64,000 nucleotides of DNA, taken from NCBI RefSeq assembly GCF_900103635.1, contig NZ_FMXK01000007.1, positions 124,001-188,000 on the forward strand. Direction: 5' to 3'. The translations under genes were made by a program, and so were the position numbers. This document shows positions 43,644-52,255 of the stretch, piece after piece (position 1 is the first letter of the stretch; every line of letters starts with the position of its first letter). This stretch comes from Butyrivibrio sp. INlla18 (GTDB taxonomy: Bacteria > Bacillota > Clostridia > Lachnospirales > Lachnospiraceae). Under the pieces are notes generated by a model. It did no database searches. It had not been told where the DNA came from and saw only the letters and a list, made by a program, of their open reading frames with translations.

Positions 43644-45799
43644 CAGCCACCTATTCTATAACTCATTGTCCATTCAGGCTTGGCTGGTGCTGATTCGCTC
43701 TCAACCCAGTTCCAGTCATCATCGAGATATCCACCCTCAAGCATTGCTCTCCACTGGCTGTCTGTGAGCCTGTTATCTATTGGTGTTGTGAACTGGTAGA
43801 AGCTGTAAGCTGCGCCTCTTGCTACGTGGAGCTCGCCGTCGATAGGGAACACCACGTACAGGCTATCAACTTTACCAGAGCCGACCTCAAGAACAGTTCC
43901 GTTAGGATCTGTGGCTATATCTGCAATTACAGGGCATGGAGCCTGATAAGCATATACAAGGTCTGTGTCAAAGTCATCCTGATTAGCCTTAAGCCAGAAG
44001 TGTTCAAGGTTTCCACCATAGTTTCTGATGTATTCATAGTCATCATCTGAAAGTGACTCATTTTTTAGCTCTTTTTCTGAGATTTGAAGAAGTCTCATGG
44101 CAATCTCCGAAAGGAGCTTTAAGTCTTCCTCGCTCTCCTGGTCGATCATGCCATAGCCCTTAAGGCCTTCAAGAGTCTTGTTAGAAAGAGACACGAATCT
44201 GCTATAAACAACTGGCTGAGGATCTACATATCCTCTGTCATCTGGGATCTCTTCATCTTCTCCGCCGCCCATCTCTGCCATTACTTGCTTGGCGTAAAGA
44301 ATTGTGTCGTGCTTGAGCTCAGCGTAGGAACCAACAAAGGTTTCAAGGTTCTTTTTGTCCCAATCTTCAGACTGCATGTATGAAGGATAGCCCTCGCCCT
44401 TATGCTCAAGGAGTGGTCTAAGTGTGTTGAGCCATCCAGAATAAAGAGATGCATTCCATGTTGCAGGATCCGAATTATTGAAGGTTTCCTGCATCATAGC
44501 CATGTTCTCTGAGTAGTTCTTGTAATCTGTAGCCCCCTGCTCTGTTAAGATATTCATTGCTGTGTCTGAGCCAAGTGCTGCTGGCACATCAAGAGCATCA
44601 GGGAGCATCCTGCGCTGCCCCTGGCTGTTCTCTTCCACTGCGCGGAATACCAGCTGCTGCATGATCGCTGCATCTACAGTAAATCTCTGTCCCATGAATC
44701 TATAGGATGGGATCACGTTTTCTTCGTCTTCATATACAGGTATTGAATTTATCTGTGGCGCCTTAGCATTCTTAAACTCAGTTACTACCTGCTGGAACGC
44801 AGCTGCATTTGATGTAAGGTCAGAAGTTTCTGGCATCTTGCCATAGCTCTTTTCCAAGATTTCCTTAACATCTGCGTATCCGATATCATCTGATACTCCG
44901 GCAAAAAAGCTGGTGATGTCATAAACGCTGTTGTAATCAGCATCGCCCTCTGAAAGTGCTGCGTTCATGAGGACTGTGCATCTGACCATTTCCTCGCTGT
45001 CAGCCTTGAAGGCAATTCGTCCATACCACATCATAGCGCGGAAGTACTTTTCAAGCTGCGCATCGCCTTCATAGTAGCCTCTTGGCTTGTACTGACTGTA
45101 ATCTTCATTAAGGCCTGTAAGCGGGCACTCATATATGCCATCTGCTGCCTGTATCTTGGCAAGCTCCTGCTGAACTGCCTTGTTAAAGCTATCATCTGAA
45201 ATTGGAGCTGCTACCTTGTCATCAAGAAGAAGGCATCCAACATAGAAAAACTCAAGGTTATTTAAAGCTGCGCCTTCCCAATCTGTGCCTTTTAAGGCTT
45301 CATACTGGGCTGCAGTTCTTTTGAGCATGTCTTTACTGATGTTATTTAATTTAACTGAAAGGTAGTTTTTCTCAGTTCTTTTAAGAAGATATGAGAAATA
45401 CAGGTGATATGTGTGCATAAGGGAATCAACAGTTACAAAGCTAGGAAATACAATGTATCTGTTATTCTCATACACATCAAAAAACTCTGAGAAGCTATCC
45501 TGCTTGACTGCAAAGTTCTTGGCCTTAAGAGAATCAACAAGCTGGGCTGCAGATTCTCCGCCGTACTCACTACTTGTATCAAACATGTAGTCAAAGTAGT
45601 GGTGATAGACAACATTAGAGAAGTCATCTGCTACCTTGTATGGTTCAATTGATGGAACCAGATCAGGATCATAGTAGATCTCTTCATCATAGCCAAAGGC
45701 GGATCCAGGATCATTTGGCGTACTTGAACATCCGGCTACGCCACAAAGTGACATAGTCATAGTGATCGCCATAACTATGGAAACAATTCTTTTCTTCAT
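43643..45799 (-). CDS. DUF3160 lipoprotein
   Basis: 718 aa from the ATG at 45799 (GAGGAG about seven bases before it). Signal peptide and lipobox VAGC. The long DUF3160 domain is marked by FPSFVTVDSLMHTYHLYFSYLLK and by YRFMGQRFTVDAAIM; TRP/TPR-like helices form most of it. Function of the family is unknown; members are surface lipoproteins in Clostridia. Coupled with the CapA gene downstream, so the two may act on one cell-surface polymer. Confidence 0.82.
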   Translation of the reverse strand: MKKRIVSIVMAITMTMSLCGVAGCSSTPNDPGSAFGYDEEIYYDPDLVPSIEPYKVADDFSNVVYHHYFDYMFDTSSEYGGESAAQLVDSLKAKNFAVKQDSFSEFFDVYENNRYIVFPSFVTVDSLMHTYHLYFSYLLKRTEKNYLSVKLNNISKDMLKRTAAQYEALKGTDWEGAALNNLEFFYVGCLLLDDKVAAPISDDSFNKAVQQELAKIQAADGIYECPLTGLNEDYSQYKPRGYYEGDAQLEKYFRAMMWYGRIAFKADSEEMVRCTVLMNAALSEGDADYNSVYDITSFFAGVSDDIGYADVKEILEKSYGKMPETSDLTSNAAAFQQVVTEFKNAKAPQINSIPVYEDEENVIPSYRFMGQRFTVDAAIMQQLVFRAVEENSQGQRRMLPDALDVPAALGSDTAMNILTEQGATDYKNYSENMAMMQETFNNSDPATWNASLYSGWLNTLRPLLEHKGEGYPSYMQSEDWDKKNLETFVGSYAELKHDTILYAKQVMAEMGGGEDEEIPDDRGYVDPQPVVYSRFVSLSNKTLEGLKGYGMIDQESEEDLKLLSEIAMRLLQISEKELKNESLSDDDYEYIRNYGGNLEHFWLKANQDDFDTDLVYAYQAPCPVIADIATDPNGTVLEVGSGKVDSLYVVFPIDGELHVARGAAYSFYQFTTPIDNRLTDSQWRAMLEGGYLDDDWNWVESESAPAKPEWTMSYRIGG

Positions 45800-45821
45800 A
45801 ACACTCCTCTTTCCTTTCCCC

Positions 45822-45900
45822 AAAAGTGAGCCCTAGGGACGGAGGTTGTGGCTCATTTTCAAAAAATGAGCCACAACCTCCGTCCCTAGGGCTCACTTTT
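45822..45900. repeat. REP-like palindrome, copy 4 (perfect 38-bp arms)
   Basis: Arms 45822-45859 and 45863-45900 are exact reverse complements with a 3-base loop and hold the core CCCTAGGGACGGAGGTT. It lies between the relQ stop and the DUF3160 start and may also end transcription. The arms match the copy at 14.2 kb with few changes. Confidence 0.88.
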
Positions 45901-45910
45901 GCTTTCTATC

Positions 45911-46648
45911 TTAGTCTGTATCTCCGCTAGCGTCAATCTTCTCGCGGATCTGCTGCATTCGAAGATCCAGCTGGTTGATGAGATCTGCGCTGAATTTGAG
46001 ATCATCAGAAATAACTTCCTGATTCTCAATATTCTTTTTATATTTCATCTTGTGCTCAAGACTTGCCCAGAAATCCATTGCGATAGTTCTAAACTGAACT
46101 TCCACCTTCATATACTCTTTTTCCTGAGTCAGGAAGATAGGAACCTCGATGATGAGATGAAGACTTCTATACCCGCTTTCCTTAGGGGTTTCAATATAAT
46201 CTTTTCTCAAAAGAACCTTGATATCGTCCTGATTTGCAAGACAATCAGCCAGCATATAGATATCATCTACAAAGGAACAGATGACTCTGATACCGGCTAC
46301 ATCTGACAAATGCTCGTTAATATTATCGAGAGTAAACTCAACTCCTTTGCTTGCCAGCTTGTTGTAGATGCTGACAGGAGTCTTGATCCTCATCTTGATA
46401 GATTCAAATGGATTACGGTTGTTGATAAGTGAGAGCTCTTTGTTTAGAACATCAAGCTTGGTCCTCACTTCTGATAACGCACAATCATATTTCATCATAA
46501 GGATCTGGAAATCCTTTGCCTGATCCTTCATTTTGAGAAGGTTCTCGAGATCACCTGGTGTAATAAAATTAAGTGACCCAATCTCCTCTATACTTTCTGC
46601 ATTCTCAGCAAAATCTATATCTGAGTAGTCGACATGTTTAGCTGCCAT
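45911..46648 (-). CDS. relQ: Small alarmone synthetase (RelQ-like GTP pyrophosphokinase)
   Basis: 245 aa from the ATG at 46648 (AGGAG eight bases away); a GTG three codons earlier is less likely. Single-domain RelA/SpoT synthetase: MRIKTPVSIYNKL, DVAGIRVICSFVDDIYML, PKESGYRSLHLI (G-loop) and EVQFRTIAMDFWASLEHKM. No hydrolase or regulatory TGS/ACT domains, so it makes (p)ppGpp without degrading it, as in RelQ/YjbM. Lies just upstream of a REP hairpin. Likely responds to envelope or nutrient stress; control not visible. Confidence 0.88.
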   Translation of the reverse strand: MAAKHVDYSDIDFAENAESIEEIGSLNFITPGDLENLLKMKDQAKDFQILMMKYDCALSEVRTKLDVLNKELSLINNRNPFESIKMRIKTPVSIYNKLASKGVEFTLDNINEHLSDVAGIRVICSFVDDIYMLADCLANQDDIKVLLRKDYIETPKESGYRSLHLIIEVPIFLTQEKEYMKVEVQFRTIAMDFWASLEHKMKYKKNIENQEVISDDLKFSADLINQLDLRMQQIREKIDASGDTD

Positions 46649-46761
46649 AGACTTCACTCCTTTTCGCTTATAATACTACCTGATAAGTATATCAACATAA
46701 CTTAAACCACATATGAACGAATTATAAAATTTTCGATAAATAAATTGCCCATAAACCCAAA

Positions 46762-46793
46762 ATTCCGCAAGGCACGTTACGTGCCTGCGGAAT
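46762..46793 (-). terminator. Terminator of the BTAD-regulator operon
   Basis: Stem ATTCCGCA-GGCACG / CGTGCC-TGCGGAAT with one bulged A and a 3-base loop; TTTT follows on the minus strand. It lies 45 bp after the regulator stop. Confidence 0.72.
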
Positions 46794-46837
46794 CCTCATA
46801 AAAAAACCACTTTTCCCCCGAAAAGCTATATTTATTG

Positions 46838-48073
46838 TTATTCTGCCCGTCCAAGACCTTCTGGAAGATCTGCTAGAGAAACTACGCTGTATTCCAGCTC
46901 TGTTCTTGGTCCAGCCAAAATTTTAAGCTTGTTAAGAACTCTTCTGTAAACGATCTTGCAACTTTCTTTGTTGGTTCCAACAAGAAGGAGCAAGAACTGT
47001 GATGCGGAATACTTACAATAAGTATCTCCCTGGCGAAGAGTCAATGCTATAGCCTTCTGCAAGAGCTTTCCCCTTGCCTCTAACTTGGCCTGATTAGAAA
47101 TGGTCTTGCCTTCATAATCTACCAAGGTCAGGAGCATCATGTATACTGACTGTCCAGAACGCTCCATGTTGCGGCTAAGTATATGATATGCATCTATGAA
47201 GCTTGGGTAGGAGCAATCATAGGCTCCGCCTTCTTCGACTGATACATTACCTCTTCTTTCTACGATGTCATCCCTAATCTGTAAGATCTTGCCTGGTGTA
47301 TTTGTGATCTGTCTGCTCATTCGCTCGTAACATTCGAGAAGATCATTACTAGGGGTTATACCAAGCTCGTCAGTATAATATCTGACTGTCTCATCATAAA
47401 CAGCGTAAGCATCCTTAAATGCTTCCATATCCACAAGGGCGTTGATCTCACCGATCTGCCACTCATCATCTGGATAAAGCTCTGCTGCCTTTTTGTATGT
47501 CTTATACATTGATTCGTAATCTCTGCGCTTTTCGTAGTAATTTGCAACTGCTACTACACACTCAGAGTACATTTTCTGCAATTGGACACTCTTGATGATC
47601 ACCCATTCCTGGGTTGCAACTTCTGGTAAAAGCTCGGCTACATAAAGGTCAAATGCTCTTTTATAATGCATGAAACCTTCAGTCGTATCTTCGTGCTTTC
47701 TAGCCTCAATAACAGCCTTCTCAAACTCTCCTGCATCTGTGATTATTTCTATATTATCATCAGTATAGAAGATTCCATCCTTATTAACAATATAGTCGTA
47801 ATCAGGCAGTCCTGATTTCTTTAGCTGCTTGTGCATCTGATATATCAGATTGTTGAAGCTGTTACTTAGATTTGACTGTTCTTCGCGCTCGTAAAGGATA
47901 TTCATAAGTCTTTCCTTAGGAATACCATTTTCTCCAGCGAGCCACACTATTTCCAATAGCTGAACGTATTTGGCGGACTTATTTTTACCGACTGATATGT
48001 TCTTACCCTCATAAGAAACCACAAGGCCGCCAAATAACTGAACGTCTAACTTAATCCTAATCCCCTCACTCAT
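46838..48073 (-). CDS. BTAD-type (SARP-like) transcriptional regulator
   Basis: 411 aa. The N-terminal winged-helix (about 1-105: LFGGLVVSYEGKNISVGKNK then the recognition segment NSFNNLIYQMHKQL) is followed by the TPR-like BTAD domain (about 125-265: RAFDLYVAELLPE, YYEKRRDYESMYKTYKKAAELYPDD). The last ~120 residues are a separate mixed domain with no catalytic residues seen. AGGTGA before the ATG. It begins 7 bp after a Cys-rich mini-protein gene, an unusual pairing that suggests a metal- or redox-linked role. Target genes unknown. Confidence 0.82.
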   Translation of the reverse strand: MSEGIRIKLDVQLFGGLVVSYEGKNISVGKNKSAKYVQLLEIVWLAGENGIPKERLMNILYEREEQSNLSNSFNNLIYQMHKQLKKSGLPDYDYIVNKDGIFYTDDNIEIITDAGEFEKAVIEARKHEDTTEGFMHYKRAFDLYVAELLPEVATQEWVIIKSVQLQKMYSECVVAVANYYEKRRDYESMYKTYKKAAELYPDDEWQIGEINALVDMEAFKDAYAVYDETVRYYTDELGITPSNDLLECYERMSRQITNTPGKILQIRDDIVERRGNVSVEEGGAYDCSYPSFIDAYHILSRNMERSGQSVYMMLLTLVDYEGKTISNQAKLEARGKLLQKAIALTLRQGDTYCKYSASQFLLLLVGTNKESCKIVYRRVLNKLKILAGPRTELEYSVVSLADLPEGLGRAE

Positions 48074-48080
48074 AAGTCAC

Positions 48081-48284
48081 CTACCTGTTTACTACTTCTT
48101 TCCGATTTCCTTCGTAATTGCAAACACTTAGATTTTCCGTTCCGCCATTTATATTTCCAAGCCGAAAATTAGACCACTTGCAACACCAACATTCTCTCAT
48201 AGGAACAAGCGCTCCATCGTCAGGTTCCCAATGTTCGCAGCAGTAGTCCTCTTTCACGATCATGAGTCCACATTCATCGTACAT
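48081..48284 (-). CDS. Cys-rich mini-protein
   Basis: 67 aa from the ATG at 48284, which has GGAGG five bases before it. Eight Cys/His residues: C5, CC (~15), H (~18), C (~32), CC (~34), C at the end. CCEHWEPDDG and ECWCCKWSNFR look like a metal-binding knuckle. It precedes the BTAD regulator by 7 bp and likely shares its transcript. I do not recognise the family; a zinc-binding or redox switch for the regulator is a guess. Confidence 0.65.
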   Translation of the reverse strand: MYDECGLMIVKEDYCCEHWEPDDGALVPMRECWCCKWSNFRLGNINGGTENLSVCNYEGNRKEVVNR

Positions 48285-48414
48285 AGTTTCCTCCAATCAT
48301 TACCTCACAACTGCATGCTTTCTTTCACACTTTTACGATATCATGAAACTAATTTTCACCGATTTATAATGTCGCCAAATGTACTTTTTTTGTCGTGGGA
48401 TGAACTTTAAAATT

Positions 48415-48455
48415 AATAAAAATGAAGACCAGTCGATGCGGCTGGTCTCCATTTT
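48415..48455 (-). terminator. Terminator of the ABC exporter gene
   Basis: Stem AGACCAG (48426-48432) / CTGGTCT (48442-48448) with CATTTTTATT following on the minus strand, immediately after the exporter stop. Confidence 0.72.
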
Positions 48456-49208
48456 TTACTCAACGCGAATTATTTTTTGACATATTTCTGTAATTTTCAT
48501 TTTATGTGTAATAACAAGCATTGCCATGTTATGCTTTCTCAAATATTCATCTAAAAAAGCAACTATTTTATTTTCCATACATTCATCTAATCCATCAGTA
48601 GGTTCATCTAAAACAAGTAATTCATGTTGTCCAACAAGCGCCCTTGCAAGTCCTACTCTCTTTTTCTCACCACCAGATAATTGCTCAGGCATTTTTTCCA
48701 AACAATCATTTAATCCTAGTTCAGTTATTATTTTTTCAAATTCATCATTCGGAACATTTCGCCCAAGCAATATATTGTTTCTTACACTATCATCATATAG
48801 AACTATCTCTTGTTCTTGAACCGCAATCCTATCATAATAGCTTTTTATATTAAATGAATCATAGTTGAAACCATTAATTTGTATATTTCCCGCTTTAGGT
48901 TCAATTTCTCGCATCAATAACCTTATTAACGTACTCTTTCCTATACCCGATTCGCCAATGATTGCAATTCTTGAAGCGTTTTTCAGCTCTATATCTTCGT
49001 ATTTAATTACTCTTCCATCATTTTCATATTTAAATTCTATATTTTTACAATCTAATCGTTCTATCTTTCTTAACTTTTTATCATTTTCCTTATGAATAGG
49101 ATAGCAAAATAATTCCTCTATTCTTTTTTTGCTCACTTGTGCCTGCTGATATCCCAAATTAAAGTCAGTTAAATTCCTAATAGGATTATCAAAAACGCTT
49201 GCAAGAGA
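48456..49208 (-). pseudogene. ABC exporter, C-terminal (ATPase) part, separated by an IS
   Basis: This frame holds the nucleotide-binding domain: Walker A IIGESGIGKSTLIRLL, signature LSGGEKKRVGLARAL, Walker B ELLVLDEPTDGLD, and the H-loop VITHKMK. It is open from the target duplication at 49208 to the stop, but its first in-frame ATG is internal (49157), with no ribosome-binding site. Joined to the 51033-51863 part it gives a half-size exporter of 526 aa (TM domain then NBD). A protein of the NBD alone might be made weakly, but the exporter should be inactive. Confidence 0.9.
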
Positions 49209-49214
49209 ATATAT
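49209..49214. repeat. Target-site duplication, left copy
   Basis: ATATAT, identical to 51033-51038. In the reconstructed exporter these six bases belong to adjacent Ile-Tyr codons (...SIYSLAS...). Confidence 0.88.
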
Positions 49215-49244
49215 CCTAAAGTCCCGTCATTTTATACCAAGGAT
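49215..49244. repeat. IS inverted repeat, left
   Basis: Begins CCTAAAGTCCCG and contains TTATACCAAGG. It matches the other end at CCT, TCCCG and TTATACCAAGG. Confidence 0.8.
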
Positions 49245-50863
49245 TATGTCGGGACAGGTACTTCCATAAGCTCATAGAGCTTACGTTGTTTATTAGTTAT
49301 TTCAGACAGATGATGGGCTTTGCCGGGCTGCTGGTAGTATTCGATGACATCCAGCTCGTCAAGCAGTGACTGCATTGTGTAGTCGCTGAACAGGCCATTT
49401 TCATCCATCTGCTTTTTGATATAAGACATCAGCTGCAGTGCTATGAACTGCACGAAGAGCTTGCCTTCAAAGTTTTCCTCTGATGCGACAGACATCCTGC
49501 GCATTGAAAGGCGATCTTTGAGGTTGCCAAAGGATTTCTCTATAAGATCCTTGAGCCTGTAGATGCGCAGTGCTTCAACAGGATCCTTGATGCCATTGGT
49601 CATGAGAGCAAAATAGCCATAGTTACGCTCAGCCTTGCGAATTGCATCCTCATTGAATGAGTAGGTTTTTCCTCTTACTGGTGTCTCATGTATTGTAAAG
49701 TACTTCTGATACAGCTTTGCGTCTTCCGGATCAGGAGTGCCATTTACCAGGTTGTTTTCAAGGCGGTCAAGCATTGCATTGAACCGTACCTTGTCATCAG
49801 TAGCTTTCTGGTCATTGTAGTAGAAATGGAGATATATACGGCGCTTGTCAGTAATGACTTCACCGGAGCGGGGCTTTTCCTCGGTGTATTCCCATTCCTC
49901 TGTAAATGACATGACATAGAGCTTTAGCTCAGAATTATAGTTAAAGCGGGTAACAAAATCATCACGGATCTTGTTAAGGCGGTTGCTTACGAGGTTAAGT
50001 GAGAGTCTGGCTCCGATGAGAAACTTATGATGATGCTTCATCAGGTCATTTATGTTCTTCTCGCTGTAGAAGCCTCTGTCCATGACAAGCTTGAGCTTTT
50101 CAAGTTTAAGGAAATCCACATCCTTAACGAGGTTCTCTATAGTCTTAACATCAGTGATGTTACCTGCCAGTTTCCTGTAGTAAACAGGGAGCATTGATTC
50201 CTCTCCATACAGCAGAGCAAGATTTATCTGCGGAAGGGAATCACCTTCTTTGTTCTTTCCATACTTGGCCTGCTTTATCAAAGTCGAGTATGAGGAGATA
50301 GATGTTGTATCAAAAGCAAGGTATTCATCGCAGGAATGGCGTTTTGCCTGGTACTTGAAGTAATCCATCTTGGATTCTTCAGTGATCAGCCCGAAAAGTT
50401 CGCTACTCCTTTGAGAAGGAATATCCTTGCCATAAGGATGCCTGTGGGTGCTGCCCCATTTAGTGAAACGGTATAATGGCAACCCTTCCTCAATAACAAG
50501 GTAGTAAGCTATGGAGAGTATCTGTGGTGCCAATGAGCCATAGCACTTTCCAAGATCACCGGCTATGCCTGTCTTTTCAGCAATCCTGTCAAGCAGGTAT
50601 GTAGCTCCATGGAACTGGCGAAGACAAATGTCTGTCGGTACAGGTCCGGTCTTGGAAGCCGTGAGACTGACTTCATATTCAGCTTTGAGACGATGGAAGT
50701 TTTTGTTGGGCTTGAAGTCCGTTCCATCATACTTGCCAATGTACTCACGCTTATGATCAGCCTGCTGCTTTTCTGCATCCCAGAATGGGTGATCAATATA
50801 TGCGTAACCATTCTGAATGCGGACTTTATCAGTGATCCATGGCTCATTTATCTTGATTTCCAT
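49244..50863 (-). CDS. IS1634/IS4-type transposase
   Basis: 539 aa DDE transposase. Acidic residues fit in FDTTSISSYS (near 182), VMDRGFYSEKN (near 262) and YRLKDLIEKSFGNLK with Glu (near 441). AGGAGG six bases before ATG. No frameshift or stop is seen, so it should be functional. It fills most of the element; the stop lies within 30 bp of the left end. Confidence 0.92.
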   Translation of the reverse strand: MEIKINEPWITDKVRIQNGYAYIDHPFWDAEKQQADHKREYIGKYDGTDFKPNKNFHRLKAEYEVSLTASKTGPVPTDICLRQFHGATYLLDRIAEKTGIAGDLGKCYGSLAPQILSIAYYLVIEEGLPLYRFTKWGSTHRHPYGKDIPSQRSSELFGLITEESKMDYFKYQAKRHSCDEYLAFDTTSISSYSTLIKQAKYGKNKEGDSLPQINLALLYGEESMLPVYYRKLAGNITDVKTIENLVKDVDFLKLEKLKLVMDRGFYSEKNINDLMKHHHKFLIGARLSLNLVSNRLNKIRDDFVTRFNYNSELKLYVMSFTEEWEYTEEKPRSGEVITDKRRIYLHFYYNDQKATDDKVRFNAMLDRLENNLVNGTPDPEDAKLYQKYFTIHETPVRGKTYSFNEDAIRKAERNYGYFALMTNGIKDPVEALRIYRLKDLIEKSFGNLKDRLSMRRMSVASEENFEGKLFVQFIALQLMSYIKKQMDENGLFSDYTMQSLLDELDVIEYYQQPGKAHHLSEITNKQRKLYELMEVPVPT

Positions 50864-51002
50864 AACTCACCTCCTTGGTATAATTATACCAATGAATTAA
50901 CGGAATATCAAGTAAAATATGTGTTTTTGATACAATATTTTGTGCTCACAAAGCCAGTAAAATCAAGGATTTGCGGTCATAACTGTTAATCATTTATACC
51001 AG

Positions 51003-51032
51003 AGCCTTGGTATAATTTCGCGGGAGCGCAGG
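51003..51032. repeat. IS inverted repeat, right
   Basis: Read on the minus strand it begins CCTGCGCTCCCG and contains TTATACCAAGG, matching the left end. It ends directly at ATATAT. Confidence 0.8.
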
Positions 51033-51038
51033 ATATAT
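51033..51038. repeat. Target-site duplication, right copy
   Basis: ATATAT, the second copy of the duplicated target. Confidence 0.88.
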
Positions 51039-51863
51039 ACTAAAAAGGGCTCCTACTGTACATTTGCCTATAGAGATAAAATATATCCCGAACATGACAG
51101 CAAAAATTAGAATCATTTGTACTAGTGCTGTAGATGTTGCCCCTGCTAACGATTTCCATTTTTGCAAATTGATTGATTTATTACATAATTCTTGCACAAG
51201 CTCATTATATTTGTGAGAAAAAAAACTCTCCCTATTATAATATTTTGCAGTTTTTGAAAAAGAATACATTTGACCTGTTGTATGGATTAATTGAGAATTT
51301 GTTTCTTTTTCTTCTTTAGAACATTCTCGCATTTTTTTATTTATTACCAAATACGATGCAAAATAAAACATACAAATTACTACTATAAAGATAGAAATAT
51401 ATATATTTATGATAAAAATATAAACAAACCCAATGACCAATGTAGAAACGTTTGTAATGAGCATTGCGTCGCTTATCAATCTATTACTTGCATATGCTCC
51501 AACATCGTTGATGATTTTATTGACATAATCCCCTTTCTTTTCACTAGTAAAAAAATACACCGGATTATCCAATGTTCTTTCAAAAACCTTTCCTCTTAAC
51601 GTAGCTTGACCCAAATAAGTCAATTTAAACCAAAGAAAATTCTGAAAAAAATTGAAAACAGCACTTAACAAAAAAAGAAAAATGATCAGTATAAACGAAT
51701 TATTGTTTTGATTGCTTAATACATTAATTTGGTCGATAATATGGCCAATATACACAGGAACAACAAGCATAATTACATTACACATAATGCATAGCAATAT
51801 GACTACAATCCTTAGTACATTAAACCTTTTTAGTGCTTGTTGCGTTAATTTATTAATTTCCAT
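51033..51863 (-). pseudogene. ABC exporter, N-terminal (membrane) part
   Basis: 277 codons before the insertion. Six hydrophobic segments form an ABC exporter membrane domain (FNVLRIVVILLCIMCNVIML, FILIIFLFLLSAVFNFFQNF, and so on), with YFFTSEKKGDYVNKIINDVG the coupling loop. No peptidase C39 domain precedes it. AAGGG seven bases before the ATG at 51863; the frame opens six codons earlier without site. After the IS the frame runs to a stop inside the element. The protein resembles exporters of bacteriocins, lantibiotics or peptides; substrate probably the neighbouring secreted peptide, by position only. Confidence 0.9.
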
Positions 51864-51972
51864 TGATAAACCCTTTCTCAACCATAAATTTAATAAAGGA
51901 TTCTAATTCTTACTCTCCTTTTTTTATTTGCCATGGCATTAATTTTTCTTATTATAAATACAATCAATACAT

Positions 51973-52023
51973 AAAAAAATGTCGTATGGTGTAACTTTTA
52001 GTTACACCATACGACATTTTTTT
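51973..52023. promoter_or_regulatory. Perfect 24-bp hairpin between exporter and peptide genes
   Basis: Arms 51973-51996 and 52000-52023 are exact reverse complements (core TGTCGTATGGTGTAACT) with a TTT loop and T-runs on both outer ends. It is a bidirectional terminator by shape. On the minus strand it is the first terminator after the regulator gene, implying a regulator mRNA that is antisense to the whole peptide gene. A minus-strand TATAAT lies at 51951-51956, before the exporter. Confidence 0.82.
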
Positions 52024-52072
52024 CATCGCTATTATGTTATAAACTGACTTCACTACTTTTAGGAGGTTTCAT

Positions 52073-52255
52073 ATGAAAAGGACACTAATTCTATTCTCAA
52101 TCATTTCCTGTTTATTATTCTCAGCTAATATCGCTCAAAATTCAGATAAGTCTTTAACTGATTCAAGTGATAGCTCCTGTACACATCTAACATCTTACTC
52201 GATACAAATATATGTTCCTGCCCCCTCATCTGATGACTATAATTTTGGAGTATGA
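52073..52255 (+). CDS. 60-aa secreted mini-protein, candidate pheromone or peptide precursor
   Basis: 60 aa with basic start (MKR), hydrophobic segment LILFSIISCLLFSANIA, and a Ser/Asp/Thr-rich mature part ending YVPAPSSDDYNFGV; Cys13 and Cys36. AGGAGG six bases before the ATG, strong. It is convergent with the XRE/TPR regulator and overlaps its end by 19 bases. Small secreted precursor next to a Rgg/RNPP-like receptor is the usual signal-peptide arrangement, but sequence similarity to a known pheromone is not seen. No propeptide motif can be proven. Its mRNA probably lacks a terminator before the regulator antisense. Confidence 0.6.
   Translation: MKRTLILFSIISCLLFSANIAQNSDKSLTDSSDSSCTHLTSYSIQIYVPAPSSDDYNFGV

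Larger units (their letters stand above)
49215..51032 (-). mobile_element. IS1634-like insertion sequence, 1818 bp, inside an ABC exporter gene
   Basis: Delimited by imperfect inverted repeats of about 30 bp and a 6-bp ATATAT duplication. One transposase gene. Codon use and GC are visibly higher than in the exporter on either side. Removal of the element and one ATATAT restores the exporter frame without any other change, so the insertion looks recent. Extra short palindromes GGTATAATTATACC (50880s) and TTATACCAGAGCCTTGGTATAA lie near the right end. Confidence 0.93.

Noticed and set aside
45899-46306. 135-aa plus-strand frame
   Set aside because: Antisense to the alarmone synthetase; its start abuts a REP hairpin.
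48297-48414. Possible small gene between the exporter terminator and the Cys-rich gene
   Set aside because: No start with a ribosome-binding site is seen on either strand; probably only the promoter of the Cys-rich/BTAD operon.
49157-49208. Independent start of the ABC ATPase at 49157
   Set aside because: No Shine-Dalgarno, and the frame continues upstream to the target duplication, which joins the membrane part in frame.
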